A stretch of DNA of 22,211 nt, taken from the NCBI GenBank assembly GCA_015501585.1, contig JADNRY010000898.1, positions 1 through 22,211 on the forward strand, given 5' to 3'. Made by a program: the position numbers and the translations under genes. This document shows, one piece after another, positions 1 through 9,155 of this stretch (positions within the stretch are counted from its first letter, which is position 1; every line of letters begins with the position of its first letter). The notes beneath the pieces are model-generated. The model was not told the DNA's origin. It saw only the letters and a list, made by a program, of their open reading frames with translations, and did not search any database. Source of the stretch: Rhodocollybia butyracea. Lineage: Eukaryota; Basidiomycota; Agaricomycetes; Agaricales; Omphalotaceae.

Positions 1-1177
1 GGATATATTCTAAGAGGGAAGGCAAACCTCGTACTTTGAATCGGCTAGCTTACCAGAATACTGTGCATCTGATGATCCGCAAGGGAATCAAGATAATCCG
101 AGTTCACGGACCGGAACAAAGCAGGGATACCGTCCGATGTAGTCGACTAGCAAATTTGACTGAGACTCGGTACCGTGTTGCTAAAGATACGCCAAATATT
201 ATAAATCGCATGCCAAGACTAGCATGGACCGTAGAGGAGATATACCGGTACACAGAAGTGCACCACCTCCCAAGAGATTATAGAACGTCAGCCGAAGGTA
301 CTCTACGAGGAAATACACTTATAGATACTAGGCTAGCCGACTCAACTTACATGATATTAGTGTCGTTAGAAAGCTAGCGCACAGGGCTAACTGTTCCGAA
401 TGCTTCCCCTTGATGGAGAAGCACTAAGAGCTAGCCAACTACATTTTAACATCCTGAGTAAGACAGAGGAAAGCAAGTACGCAAGGTACAAGCACCGCTG
501 CCTGAAAGATGAACCTGTGGACTGCGGGCGGATTACATCTAGGACAAAGGACTTTAACCATCTTAATATATACAAGTTACTACCTGATTTGGACATGCGT
601 AGTAGTTTGGACAGTTTTACCATATCCTATATACCCTTTATGGCGACGAGTTTCCTTTCCTAGCCGACTCTCTGTCTCTCTCTCTGTTTCTCTCTCATAG
701 TTTGTGTGTTTCGTATCTTTTTGTATTAAACTCATTTCTCTCTCTATATAAGCTTAGGGTATTTACCTAGAAATACAAGTTACCCGCCACCTCCTACATA
801 CGAGATTGGTAGTGTTACTTCAATTTTAGAAGTTATTTGCCCCGCGTTATAAGTTAGGGAGTGCAGGCGCCGCCGACTCAGTGACAGCTAGCCACTTTAA
901 TAAGGACAAGTGCTTTGACAATATTCATTGTGCCCACTTTAGTTTTGGTTAGAACTTCAGTGTGTATCCATAACCAGTTTAAATCTAGTTGCTTCCTTAG
1001 AGGGGACGGTTTCTAGTAAGGGATTATTTGTCTCCAGAGTGAGGGTTACTTAGCTAGCTGAAAAGTTAGTGTGGTACGAGTTCCTGGTAATTTGGTATTA
1101 CCTTCAGTTTAGTAGCCTAGCCAGTGTTTGGTTAGGGACTTTATGGCAATTCGCTAGCTGGTGCCAGAGTTTGCCCA
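1..1177. other. Repeat-derived DNA, no recognisable gene
   Basis: This stretch has no frame I can assign to a protein family. Open frames at 36-377 (+, opening with TTG rather than ATG) and 387-623 (-) have no recognisable motif and look accidental. The sequence is dense in CTAGC/GCTAG words, and has a CT-rich tract followed by a TATATAAG box. It lies on the internal side of the minus-strand LTR at 2422-2906, so it may be retroelement interior or other nested repeats. No reverse transcriptase, integrase or transposase motif was seen. Confidence 0.5.
668..752 (+). promoter_or_regulatory. CT-rich tract followed by TATATAAG
   Basis: A long CT-repeat tract (about 668-696) and a second short one (731-745) run directly into TATATAAG at 745-752. 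This arrangement resembles a fungal or retroelement core promoter reading rightwards. No coding frame follows it, so if it is a promoter it probably belongs to a decayed mobile element. Low-complexity sequence alone could also explain it. Confidence 0.25.
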
Positions 1178-1552
1178 TCAGGAAAAGCCGTTTTTGCCTA
1201 GGTGACCCCAGAGTGGCCTAAAGCAAACTAGGTGACCTATGAATCCTATGGCATCCTAGGAATTTGGGCTCGTCCCTTGCCAGTCAAGGCTCTTGAGGAT
1301 TCCCTAGGCAAGCCTAGGTTTGCCCAGGTTTGCCCAGGTGCTCCTGGGAAACACCTGGGGAACACCTGGGCAAACCTGGGCAAACCTAGGCTTGCCCTGG
1401 GTTTGCCTAGGATACCCTAGGGAATCCTCAAGAGCCTTGATTGGCAAGGGGCGAGCCCAAATTCCTAGGATGCCATAGGATTCATAGGTCACCTAGTTTG
1501 CTTTAGGCCACTCTGGGGTCACCTAGGCAAAAACGGCTTTTCCTGATGCCCA
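1172..1552. mobile_element. Foldback (MITE-like) element with 6-bp target duplication
   Basis: Positions 1178-1546 form a near-perfect inverted repeat. The outer arms run from 1178 to about 1308 and from about 1414 to 1546, start TCAGGAAAAGCCG, and differ at only two places seen by eye, both transitions. A second perfect inverted pair lies inside (1310-1340 with 1363-1393) around a 22-bp loop. The right side carries about 20 extra bases (about 1397-1416). TGCCCA occurs immediately outside both ends (1172-1177 and 1547-1552), as expected for a 6-bp target-site duplication. There is no coding capacity; it would need a transposase in trans. The inner part is made of CCTAGG and TTTGCCCAGG words. 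The 6-bp duplication does not match a superfamily I can name with confidence. Confidence 0.8.
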
Positions 1553-1853
1553 GGAGTGTTTCAAAGCTTTGTTGTTTGACGACTAGCCAGAGCCAGAGTT
1601 TGCCTGGGAGTATTCATACTTCGTTTGTTCACATCCCCACTACACACACACCTTGTTCACCAACCAACTTAGAGAGCTAGCTCTGTCAGCAGAGCTTATT
1701 TGATATAGTCACCACGCTAGCCCTATACTCCGTACTAGAGTTTGTGTTAGCTAGCGCAGTCCGATCTTATTGTTATCCTGGAGGAATCTCTGACAACTCA
1801 ACCTCGCACCTAAATTTGATAGTCTGTCTTAGTGCGGTATTGTTCAGTAGCTG
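1547..1853. other. Repeat-derived DNA, nothing recognised
   Basis: This lies between the foldback element and the gag-like frame and carries four more CTAGC-type words. A 13-bp sequence, GCCAGAGTTTGCC, at 1592-1604 duplicates 1163-1175 on the other side of the foldback element. No gene or RNA is visible. Confidence 0.4.
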
Positions 1854-2237
1854 TTACAGTTGTTTTGTAACACATTTCAAAGACCAGTACAAACTAGACC
1901 AATTATCGGCAAAGGAAGGGGAAAGTCCGGCCATGGTCCTTCCGCAACGGGGAGTGAGAACAATAGCAGAACCACCTGCACTGGGATATTCTTTGACTTT
2001 GTATTCCCCGACATCAATATTACCTAGCGCTGCCTCAGTAGAGACAGCCGTATTTGGAACAGAATCTGCGGGACCGAAACCACCCAAACCACGTTGGCAA
2101 GGATTTCCGGCCGTAGAGACGGAATCGTTGTATGGCACAAACGATTGTGCGTTGGCCACAAAGGGATTAGGTGTCTCGGTCGGTAGGATCTGAGTCTGTG
2201 AAATGTTCCTAGTTCTAGGGGGTTTTCGTGGAGGCAT
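1854..2237 (-). CDS. Gag-like N-terminal fragment of an LTR retroelement (uncertain)
   Basis: A minus-strand frame starts with MPPRKPPRTRN at 2237 and runs 127 codons to a stop at 1854. The basic, Pro/Ser/Thr-rich, disordered start resembles Gag starts of Ty3/Gypsy-type elements in Agaricomycetes. Its position also fits: about 180 bp inside the primer-binding site of the minus-strand LTR. No zinc knuckle, protease or reverse transcriptase follows. The frame ends early, so this is a truncated or non-autonomous element, or not a gene at all. An overlapping plus-strand frame (1744-2193) shows no family motif. The assignment rests on position and composition only. Confidence 0.3.
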   Translation of the reverse strand: MPPRKPPRTRNISQTQILPTETPNPFVANAQSFVPYNDSVSTAGNPCQRGLGGFGPADSVPNTAVSTEAALGNIDVGEYKVKEYPSAGGSAIVLTPRCGRTMAGLSPSFADNWSSLYWSLKCVTKQL

Positions 2238-2410
2238 TTTGTTAGAAACAGCGTTAACAAGTACAAGTTTAAATATACTGTTAAGATCGTGCAAGACCGG
2301 CGGTTCCGGAACAGAACCGAGAGAGGAATGGACTTTGACAAAGAAGTCGTTGGACCGGAGCGGAAGCTGGAGGTAGAGTGGGTCGTGCGGTTTAGCTATT
2401 AACTAGACCC

Positions 2411-2421
2411 TCGTCACGCCA
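2411..2421 (-). other. Putative tRNA primer-binding site
   Basis: On the minus strand, the bases directly after the LTR end (…ACTACA) read TGGCGTGACGAGGGTC. A TGG start immediately next to an LTR terminus is the standard layout for a site that pairs with the CCA-3' end of a tRNA primer. I cannot say which tRNA. Confidence 0.45.
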
Positions 2422-2906
2422 TGTAGTCCCGAGAGAAGACTGACAAAGTTACGGCCGGTACGGCCGAAGAGTAACAAGAAGAGAGAAGGGACTAAGGCGG
2501 AACTTAGTCGGAACAGAAGGTCTGGTTTATCCAAGTTGATATTTAAACTGAGGTTACTGTACAAAGTTGTACTACTTATATACTAGGAGTCCGGGACTTC
2601 CGGATCGGTAAAAGACAATAGTCGGAAACGAGTACGGAAGACCGAAGTAAGTCATAGACTCATAAGACAATAATACTCAATAGTTCGGGAAGGAATAGAG
2701 TCGAAAGATAATAAGAACCAATAGGAATGTAATCCGGATGAGTCCGTAGACGTTCCATCAACGGACGAAGATAAGATATAAGACAAAGATAAGTAAAGAT
2801 AGATAAGATGACGGAAACGTACGGAACGGAATCGGAATGATGCGGAATGATTGCCATAGGATTCCGGTCGTGATCCGGTCGTAGCCGGAACGGCATGATC
2901 GTAACA
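2422..2906 (-). repeat. Retrotransposon LTR (about 485 bp)
   Basis: Read on the minus strand the segment begins TGTTACGATCATGCCG and ends GGGACTACA, giving TGT…ACA termini. It holds a TATA box (TATATAAG, 2575-2582 on the minus strand) and is strongly pyrimidine-rich with many TTCCG words. It is followed by a TGG-type primer-binding site and a gag-like frame. The second LTR is not in the window, so the element is either truncated or continues to the left of position 1. If 2906 is the true outer edge, the flanking target bases would be 2907-2911 (ACAAC), which cannot be confirmed without the other end. The boundaries are inferred from motifs, not from a repeat alignment. Confidence 0.6.
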
Positions 2907-3608
2907 ACAACCTATTGAGCTCTAGTAACATCTATAGATGAATGCTTTCTGGATCACACTACTGCAGCTCAAACCAGACTTCCCAGTTTGATTAGAGTCT
3001 CTCAAGGTATAACTTCAGATTTACATCCATAGCTAACCTCTTCATACTAGTAAACATTTTACCACCTTGATATTGAGGAACACACCTAGTTCCTCATATT
3101 TACAGGATATATTTCTCATTTTTGTGCAATTGTCAGTTCTTTGGTAAATATGATAGCATAATGATGCCATAAAAATGCCATATAATCTCAACAGATGCTC
3201 CTATAGTGTATCCTTCCCTCAAATTCTTTTGGAATTTTTATCAATTTTTCTGACATTTTTTCCAATTTCTTTGATTTGGAAAGGCATTTACAGAAGCTTT
3301 CCCACGCGCATGTGAAAAAACATGATCATATCACAATCTTCATAGATTGCCCACTTTGCGCTACTTTGCGGGACAATTCAACGCGAGTACCCCTGGACTT
3401 ACTCAGTATTAAAAAAGGCCTAAAAATTAATGGCACAAGAAGTTCGGCACCTTCTCGTATTACTATCTAATCTTGATATCCCATATATGGTTTGTGAGAA
3501 TGCTTATGTAGTGAGTTAGTCCCCTCGGTTTTTTGCCTTTTTGACCCTTGCTTCCGGATTCAATAAGTAACATACATAGATGAGCCACAGCTTCCGCGAG
3601 CAAAATGT
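2907..3608. other. AT-rich intergenic region, no gene seen
   Basis: This is the junction between the repeat block and gene space. It contains T-rich runs around 3230-3275 and a small hairpin (GAGGAAC with GTTCCTC, about 3074-3097). It also has a CCATATATGG word at 3481-3490, matching the core of the palindrome at 8439-8462. Open frames here are short and AT-driven and have no recognisable product. Confidence 0.5.
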
Positions 3609-5695
3609 CTATATTTCAGTATTAAAACTAGAATTGGACATCGTCTTTACAACCTTCACTCCGCCAAACTGATACTGAGAGTCGCCAAGTTCATGTGTCA
3701 GATTGTCTGGAGTTGAATGCGACTCGGCAGTACGGCCAGTGGATGGAGAAATCACAGAAACTTCGAGCTCCGTGTCAGTAGTGGGTCCTGATTTACTTTG
3801 TGCCGTATTTCGAGCAAAGCTGGGCATGGAGACTGTATACGTCACTTCTCCATGAGCTATCTTTCTGAGGTGGTTCCGCGCATTGAGAGTGGCAAGGAAA
3901 CTGTTAATGTAAACTGCATGGAGAAGATACCAAGGACGTGAGATGGATGCTTCTAGGACTCGTACGTTGGAGACAGCTTACGATGTACAGTGACCTCTTC
4001 AATGACCAGGGCCCAAATGCTTTGTGGTTTAGCATAAAGCACGGTTGTTTGTGAAATGACGACCAGGCTAGAAAGGGCTGTCACAATCAAGACCCTCACT
4101 TTTCCAAGTAACCTCACGTAGTCAGAATGAATCTCTCCATAGCATATATGACCAATGCTTTGATGAGCTTCATAGTTCTGTGTTACTAGCTCAAGCCTCG
4201 AGTCTTCTGGATAGAAAATGAGAACGACTTACTGTTTCGCTCCGGAACGAGAATCGTAGAGAACGTATGACAGCGTTACTGCGGTTAGTGTGTCTGAGAC
4301 GACTCTAAGAATGCACATTGGCGCCAGAGTCCAATCCACCAAAACAGAGAGCTTCGTAAGTTGCCAAAGCTCGATGCTTAGATAGATAGTGATTTAGTGG
4401 TTCTCGAACACAACGTTGAGTATAACAGTCAATCACTTACGCTTTTATAACGAAAACTGGTTGACAGAGACATCAACGGCTACACCACAAGGAATAGGGA
4501 ACACGCACGAAGGCCAAAGACTGTTCAGACATAGTGAGTACTAACCCCTCGATCACGGTTAGTGAGGGGACCGCTCACCAAGCTGTCCCACAATTAGGAT
4601 GGCCTGGTAACACTATTACTTGACAAAGAAAATGGAGTTTGAATAATGAGGCCACATACGTAGGTAAGAGCCAGCATAATTTTCAACCAGCCATTGGTCA
4701 CTAGGAACTTCAGTGTTTAGTTCTAACCTGCAGTGATGAATGCGGTACTACTTACAGTGCCACAACATCTTTGCAAAGAACCTGAGACGATTCAGGATCG
4801 GATACGGATATTCAGCACATTGCAATGCTTACGATTGTACAATGAAGCAGATAACAATCTGTAGGAGGAGGAAACATAAATACGGAAGTGCAAAGGTGTT
4901 CACATAGGCAGACTTACCCAACAGCAACAGATGTCTGGGTATGCAGTAGGTAAGGATCAGGAAGTCATTCATGCCACGAACTTGAAGTCCAGACGCACAT
5001 AGATTGACCTAGATTGGTTACATGAGAGATACCATAAATTGACATATGTGCAGACACTGACCATACTCCATTGATTAACGCCAGTGGATCAATATAGCAG
5101 AGGATCTGGATAAGGGGGTTTCAGAATGATATCACGTATGGTCTGACAACTCACGAACCAGGTAATGGTACATAGTATGGCACACTGGGGTGAAGGGTGT
5201 CAGGATATGATATATACAAACAGTAAGTTTCTTTGAAAGCGTACCAAGAGCAGTGTGAAGCGTTGCTACGGTCCTAAATGTAGGGAGAAGAATTGAATTT
5301 CTGCTCATTGTTCAATGTCTCAAAACAAAGACGTGCCAGACACCGAAAACCTAGAAACGCTGAGCAAGAGAAGTAAATTCGATTCACTGAGGCAGCGTAC
5401 CAATGATTTCATGGCGATATGGTCCTGTTGGTATCTCAGGAAATACATGTATGTCTAGTGTTTCTCGTCAGAAAGCAAAGAGGATCAATTGTGTTAGATC
5501 GCTTACCTGAAGCAAAGACACGCCATAGAGAAGTACGGTGAAGATGCCGCAGAGCAGCGATCCTCCTGGATCGAGGCATAAATAAGCGGACCTGCTACAT
5601 TAGAGAAGGATGCGAAACAAACCGTAAATATCGGAGTACATTGCCTGTGTCAGAGGTGTAGGACGATCAGGGAGGAGCGGCGGAATTGCGGACAT
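3609..5695 (-). CDS. DUF6534-type multi-pass membrane protein
   Basis: A many-intron gene encoding a protein of the agaricomycete-specific DUF6534 family, integral membrane proteins of unknown function. Exon pieces follow the family order: LLCGIFTVLLYGVSLLQ (exon ending 5507), then TYMYFLRYQQDHIAMKSL (5454-5401), then ATLHTALVCHTMYHYL, DPLALINGVW, IVICFIVQSFFAKMLWH, and a C-terminal YINSFLATLNAR. That last motif is the family hallmark, and its exon (3913-3609) ends in TAG. Hydrophobic segments alternate with short loops, and the tail is polar and Ser/Thr-rich. The ATG at 5695 (MSAIPPLLPDRPT) is my best start, but the first two junctions are not resolved. The junction after 5401 is also unclear, with an early stop if read straight through, so one broken exon is possible. 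It lies downstream of P450-1 on the same strand. Family call fairly sure; exon model only approximate. Confidence 0.65.
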
Positions 5696-6282
5696 TTCTG
5701 GTGGTGCGGCTGTCGTGTGCTTGACCCTGAGTTGCCTTCAATAAAGGAGAATCGAGAGCTGGCACATAAGAGATAGTCTCGCACTTCATATATCTCATGA
5801 CGCTCACCAAGAATAGACAGACCAAGGAGTGCACGATTCGATCTCTTCTTGTCCAACCATGATCATGATCATGATCATCATTAGATGTCAAACGAAGCTG
5901 AAATCGTCCAAACCTATTCGGATGAAATACACGCTGGCTTGACTGCTCAGTCGAAAGTTGACTGGGTCATACCATTCTGAAGAGTCCTTTCATGCGTCCG
6001 TATACGCAGCTGGAGCCTGCGATTACACGACGGCTCTGTACAACCGGGACAAGACGAAAGGGCATCAGATATGTCCGAAATATCGAGGTGGAGTCCATTG
6101 ACACGGGAAAGGGTAAAATTTAGGCTTGACCAAATTCGTACTTAAACGCACACGGTTCCTGACCTCTAACAACATTTATGGATTACAGCCAATGTCTCAT
6201 CTTTTCTCATGTGAGTCCAAACCTCAGCAACATCACAATTATGAAACTGCTGATTTTGGACGTGGGCACACGCAGACTTTGT
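5696..6282. other. Intergenic region with short ATGATC repeat
   Basis: This lies between the end of P450-1 and the start of the DUF6534 gene, both on the minus strand, and so should hold the latter's promoter. A 23-bp tandem repeat, (CATGAT)3 plus CATCA, sits at 5858-5880. No other gene is seen. A frame at 6178-6390 (+) only overlaps the last P450-1 exon in antisense. Confidence 0.5.
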
Positions 6283-8270
6283 TCAGTAGAACACTCGTTC
6301 TTTGACAAAAACAGCGCAGAGAGGTTCTTCCTTGTACACTGGAAGGAAGAAGTCGTCGAAATGAAGTGGGAGACTAAGAACAGAAATTAAATGATATGAT
6401 GCGCCATGGAAATGATATTAAACTTACTCTGGATCCTGATCAGTCGAGGCTATAGTAAGCTCCAGCTTTCTGAACAAATATCCAAATATGATAAAGAGTT
6501 CGCAGTAAGCGAGGCTATAGAGGGTAAATGAATGAATAGAGCTTTCTGATGGCCGTGAATCAAAATTTCAGTTGCTCACTGTATTCCAACACAGCTGCGT
6601 GGTCCTCGACTAAAACTGACCAGGAACCTTTCCGAGTTGACTTCCAGCTGGGGTTTGTTTTGATCTGGCATATCCACACCTGAAGTCGATCGCAACCATC
6701 TTGCGGGGTTGAACTGTTTGGGATTGGGAAATAGATCGGCGTTCAGGTGAATGAATGTTGAGGACATAGCGACAGTGGTCTACCGCTTTCAGTAAAGTGA
6801 GAAACATTCAAGTTGAAAAGGGAACATACTCCAGAGGGGATGGATTCACCCAAAATGACAGCGTTTTCTGAACGGACCACTCTTCCTGCTGGAGTGACGA
6901 CTCCATGCGACAGCCGCAGACTTTCCTTAATGACTGCCGTCTATGAGATTTGACCCGGATTACAGTAGCTCCACGCAAAGAGAACAAAACAACCGCACCA
7001 GAAAGGGCAGCTTTTCAAGAGTTTCATAAGATATCTCTCCATCACTACCATCAGGCCATGCATCATCCAGCTCCCTGATTAACTGATCGAGAACAATTCT
7101 ATGGGTCAATAGATACCTGATCCCAACCAGTACTGCATTTGCCACCGTATCTGTGCCTGCAAACCGCATATTGATGCCTTCGCCAAGCAGCCGTCTTCGC
7201 TGAAGCAGGTTCTGCAATTGGTCCACTGTTTCCTGGGAGAGTCCTGGCCTGAGGATTTGCTCGTGGATTCTATCTATGAGAAATCGATAGAGTGGGACAC
7301 CGGTGGAAGGTTTGTCAGATAAATCATTATGTTCGCTCTGTAGAGCAGCGTCAAGCTCCTGCTCGACAAGCTTGAATTGAGCTGCCAGCACAGGAGCGAC
7401 CGGGCTCATGCGCGACATGAGGCGCGTAAAAGCTCCAAGTATAGGTGTGTTGGTGTTTGGCAGGTATTTGGTGATCCAGAGATTCAACACCGAAGGTTTA
7501 CTGTGGTGCACGAAAGGATGATCAAAAGCCGGGTTTCGAGCACGTTGAAACACTCTTTGAATATAAGCGCGGTTAGGACATCTAAAGTCGTCGACGGAAG
7601 AGCATGATCCAGATTAGCGGGTACGCCATATTCACGGGTATAGGTCTTGAGGTAAGATATGAGCTTGAGGATCTAAACATGCAAAGGTGATAGATAGATG
7701 CTTTGAGCAACTCATAGATTGACCGGTTGCACACCTTCTCTCGGACGATGGCTTCACGGGAAATAACAGCACGTTTGGTGAGGTATGGAGCTAGAATGTT
7801 CCGGATGACTGCGGCAACTTGTGGGTCTGGAGTGGTAAAGACCGAAGACGCAGCGTGGCCAAAGATACCGTAAAGGACAGAATCTTTATGGAATCGAGAG
7901 CCAGGGGCATAGATTTCGCCGTATGCACGAGGATCGTTGAAATGAAGCTATATATTCTCGTTCATGAGACGATGAATGTGACATAGAGCTACTGACTTCG
8001 TTCGGTCCAACTCTAACAATAGGACCTGCAATTGCAGTATTGAGCGCGTTTCCCAGGTCACGGATACGATAGCGCACCGTACTCAGCGTGTAGGTCGTCG
8101 AGATGTCTCAACCACGCTCCCTTCTTGACCAAGTCGTAATAAGCTCGGTACCAGGTCGTCCACCTGGCCAGTAATGGGCCAGGAAACCGATTCAGCGGAT
8201 GCCAAAACGAGTCTCCGATGGCGCGAAGGGCTAAAGCAACAAGAGCTGTAGAAATAAAGACTGTGAGCAT
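6283..8270 (-). CDS. Cytochrome P450 (P450-1), one frameshift
   Basis: A microsomal P450 monooxygenase in eight exons: 8270-8078, 8025-7997, 7947-7735, 7672-6999, 6940-6830, 6779-6580, 6514-6428 and 6373-6283. It starts with a hydrophobic N-terminal anchor (MLTVFISTALVALALRA), then a proline hinge (RFPGPLLA) and GPIVRVGPNE. The I-helix motif is AGTDT, the K-helix ExxR is KESLR, the ERR-triad segment is FNPARW and the haem loop FSRGPRSCVG carries the Cys ligand. The end GIHLAYCELF and a polar tail are typical, and the length of about 532 residues is normal. The layout resembles pisatin-demethylase/trichodiene-oxygenase-like fungal P450s; the substrate is unknown. The exons total 1598 nt, one base short: the frame breaks at 7529-7533, where FNVLET must shift to continue as PAFDHPFVHH. 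It is either a recent pseudogene or a sequence error. It is divergent from the small gene at 8695. Confidence 0.85.
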
Positions 8271-8438
8271 GGAAGCTTGGCCGTAGATGGACACATCACG
8301 TCTATTTAAACCAGCGTACCCACATCTGTTGGATCCGCGCACGAGACCATGTGACGTTTATCCTGATCAGTAAAGAATACTTAGCAGAACATTGGAACAT
8401 GTAAGTAGGTTGTATACGTTGTAAGAACACCGAACGCC

Positions 8439-8462
8439 GCTTAAACCATATATGGTTTAAGC
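8439..8462. promoter_or_regulatory. 24-bp perfect palindrome with CArG-like core
   Basis: The arms read GCTTAAACCATA and its exact reverse complement, with no spacer. The centre CCATATATGG fits the CC(A/T)6GG consensus bound by MADS-box factors such as SRF and Mcm1. It lies 169 bp upstream of the P450-1 ATG and 233 bp upstream of the small gene's ATG. Binding is inferred from consensus alone. Confidence 0.4.
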
Positions 8463-8574
8463 CCTTGAACTATATTTGGGCATATGAGTCATTTTAAACC
8501 ATAAAAGGACGATTACATACTAGCACTGACACCGACTCTGCACCGACTTCCGAGATTCCGAATAAACGCTTCTG

Positions 8575-8587
8575 GCCCGGACCGGGC
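8575..8587. promoter_or_regulatory. CGG-N-CCG inverted repeat
   Basis: GCCCGG-A-CCGGGC is a perfect 6-1-6 inverted repeat in the divergent promoter. CGG half-sites facing each other across a short spacer are the usual type of target for fungal Zn2Cys6 regulators. The role is inferred. Confidence 0.3.
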
Positions 8588-8694
8588 GCTTATGCGTGAT
8601 CAATCGATAACTCTTTCGCATCACTTCTCACTTTCTTACTTTTTTACTTCATTATTGCCGTTTCCTTGAGACGATCAACGCGCGCAAGTGTATT

Positions 8695-9155
8695 ATGTCA
8701 TCAGGCAGACCCGTCGGCACTCACGATAAGCCGGACATCTTGCCGGTGGTCAAAGAGATGGTGCGGGACGGCCTGCAAGCGGTGCAGGTAGTAGTATGAG
8801 GAGTAATAAAAGATGTAAGTTGTTGATAATTTACAGTATCATGCTCTATGCTAATAACAATGCTGCTTTCAGTGAACCTGAGGGATAACATGCTACAGGG
8901 AGAGGCACTTCTAGGTGCTGCCTTTGGTGGATCTAGGATTGCGCCTATCTTTGGTTTGATCATTCAAGTTTAACTTGTTGCCTACCTCTGAATCCAAGGT
9001 TCATGCTTTCTAGACAAGCAGATGCAGAAGCAGAAGGAAAAGGATGCCGCCTTTGAGGCAGTAAATCAAACATCTTCAAGTAAGTCCATTGACCTGATTT
9101 TTCTGTGCTCATTTAAAACTCTTCGACTTAATGTGCTGTTTGCATAGATGATTAG
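8695..9155 (+). CDS. Small unknown protein (about 77 aa), Gly-rich hydrophobic segment
   Basis: A short intron-rich gene that I do not recognise. Proposed exons: 8695-8787 (MSSGRPVGTHDKPDILPVVK…), about 8899-8967 (GEALLGAAFGGSRIAPIFGL…), about 9019-9082 (QMQKQKEKDAAFEAVNQTSS) and 9148-9155, ending N-D-stop. The last intron has a clean GTAAGT donor and TAG acceptor. The protein would have a polar start, one glycine/alanine-rich hydrophobic segment that could cross or dip into a membrane, and a charged Lys/Gln/Glu-rich tail. The first codons are compositionally protein-like and the ATG is the first in the transcript direction. Middle junctions are weakly supported, one using an AAG acceptor. 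It faces P450-1 across a shared promoter, so co-regulation is possible. Confidence 0.45.

Larger units (their letters stand above)
8271..8694. promoter_or_regulatory. Divergent promoter between P450-1 and the small gene
   Basis: A 424-bp region separates two start codons that point away from each other. It contains a 24-bp perfect palindrome (8439-8462), a further half-copy of its arm (TTTAAACCATAAA, about 8494), and an inverted repeat GCCCGG-A-CCGGGC (8575-8587). AT-rich and CT-rich sequence follows just before the small gene. No clear TATA box was recognised for either side. Confidence 0.45.

Noticed and set aside
36..377. 113-residue open frame in the left block
   Set aside because: It begins with TTG, has no motif, sits in repeat DNA and has no splice or promoter context.
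1232..1492. Two near-identical 62-residue frames on opposite strands
   Set aside because: They are mirror images produced by the foldback palindrome, not genes.
1172..1552. Foldback read as a CRISPR-like or tandem repeat array
   Set aside because: The repeats are inverted arms with short internal words; there are no regular spacers, and the context is eukaryotic.
1744..2193. 149-residue plus-strand frame overlapping the gag-like frame
   Set aside because: No family motif; likely a shadow of the minus-strand frame, though the choice between strands is not certain.
2660..2896. 78-residue frame inside the LTR
   Set aside because: It comes from the low-complexity pyrimidine-rich LTR sequence.
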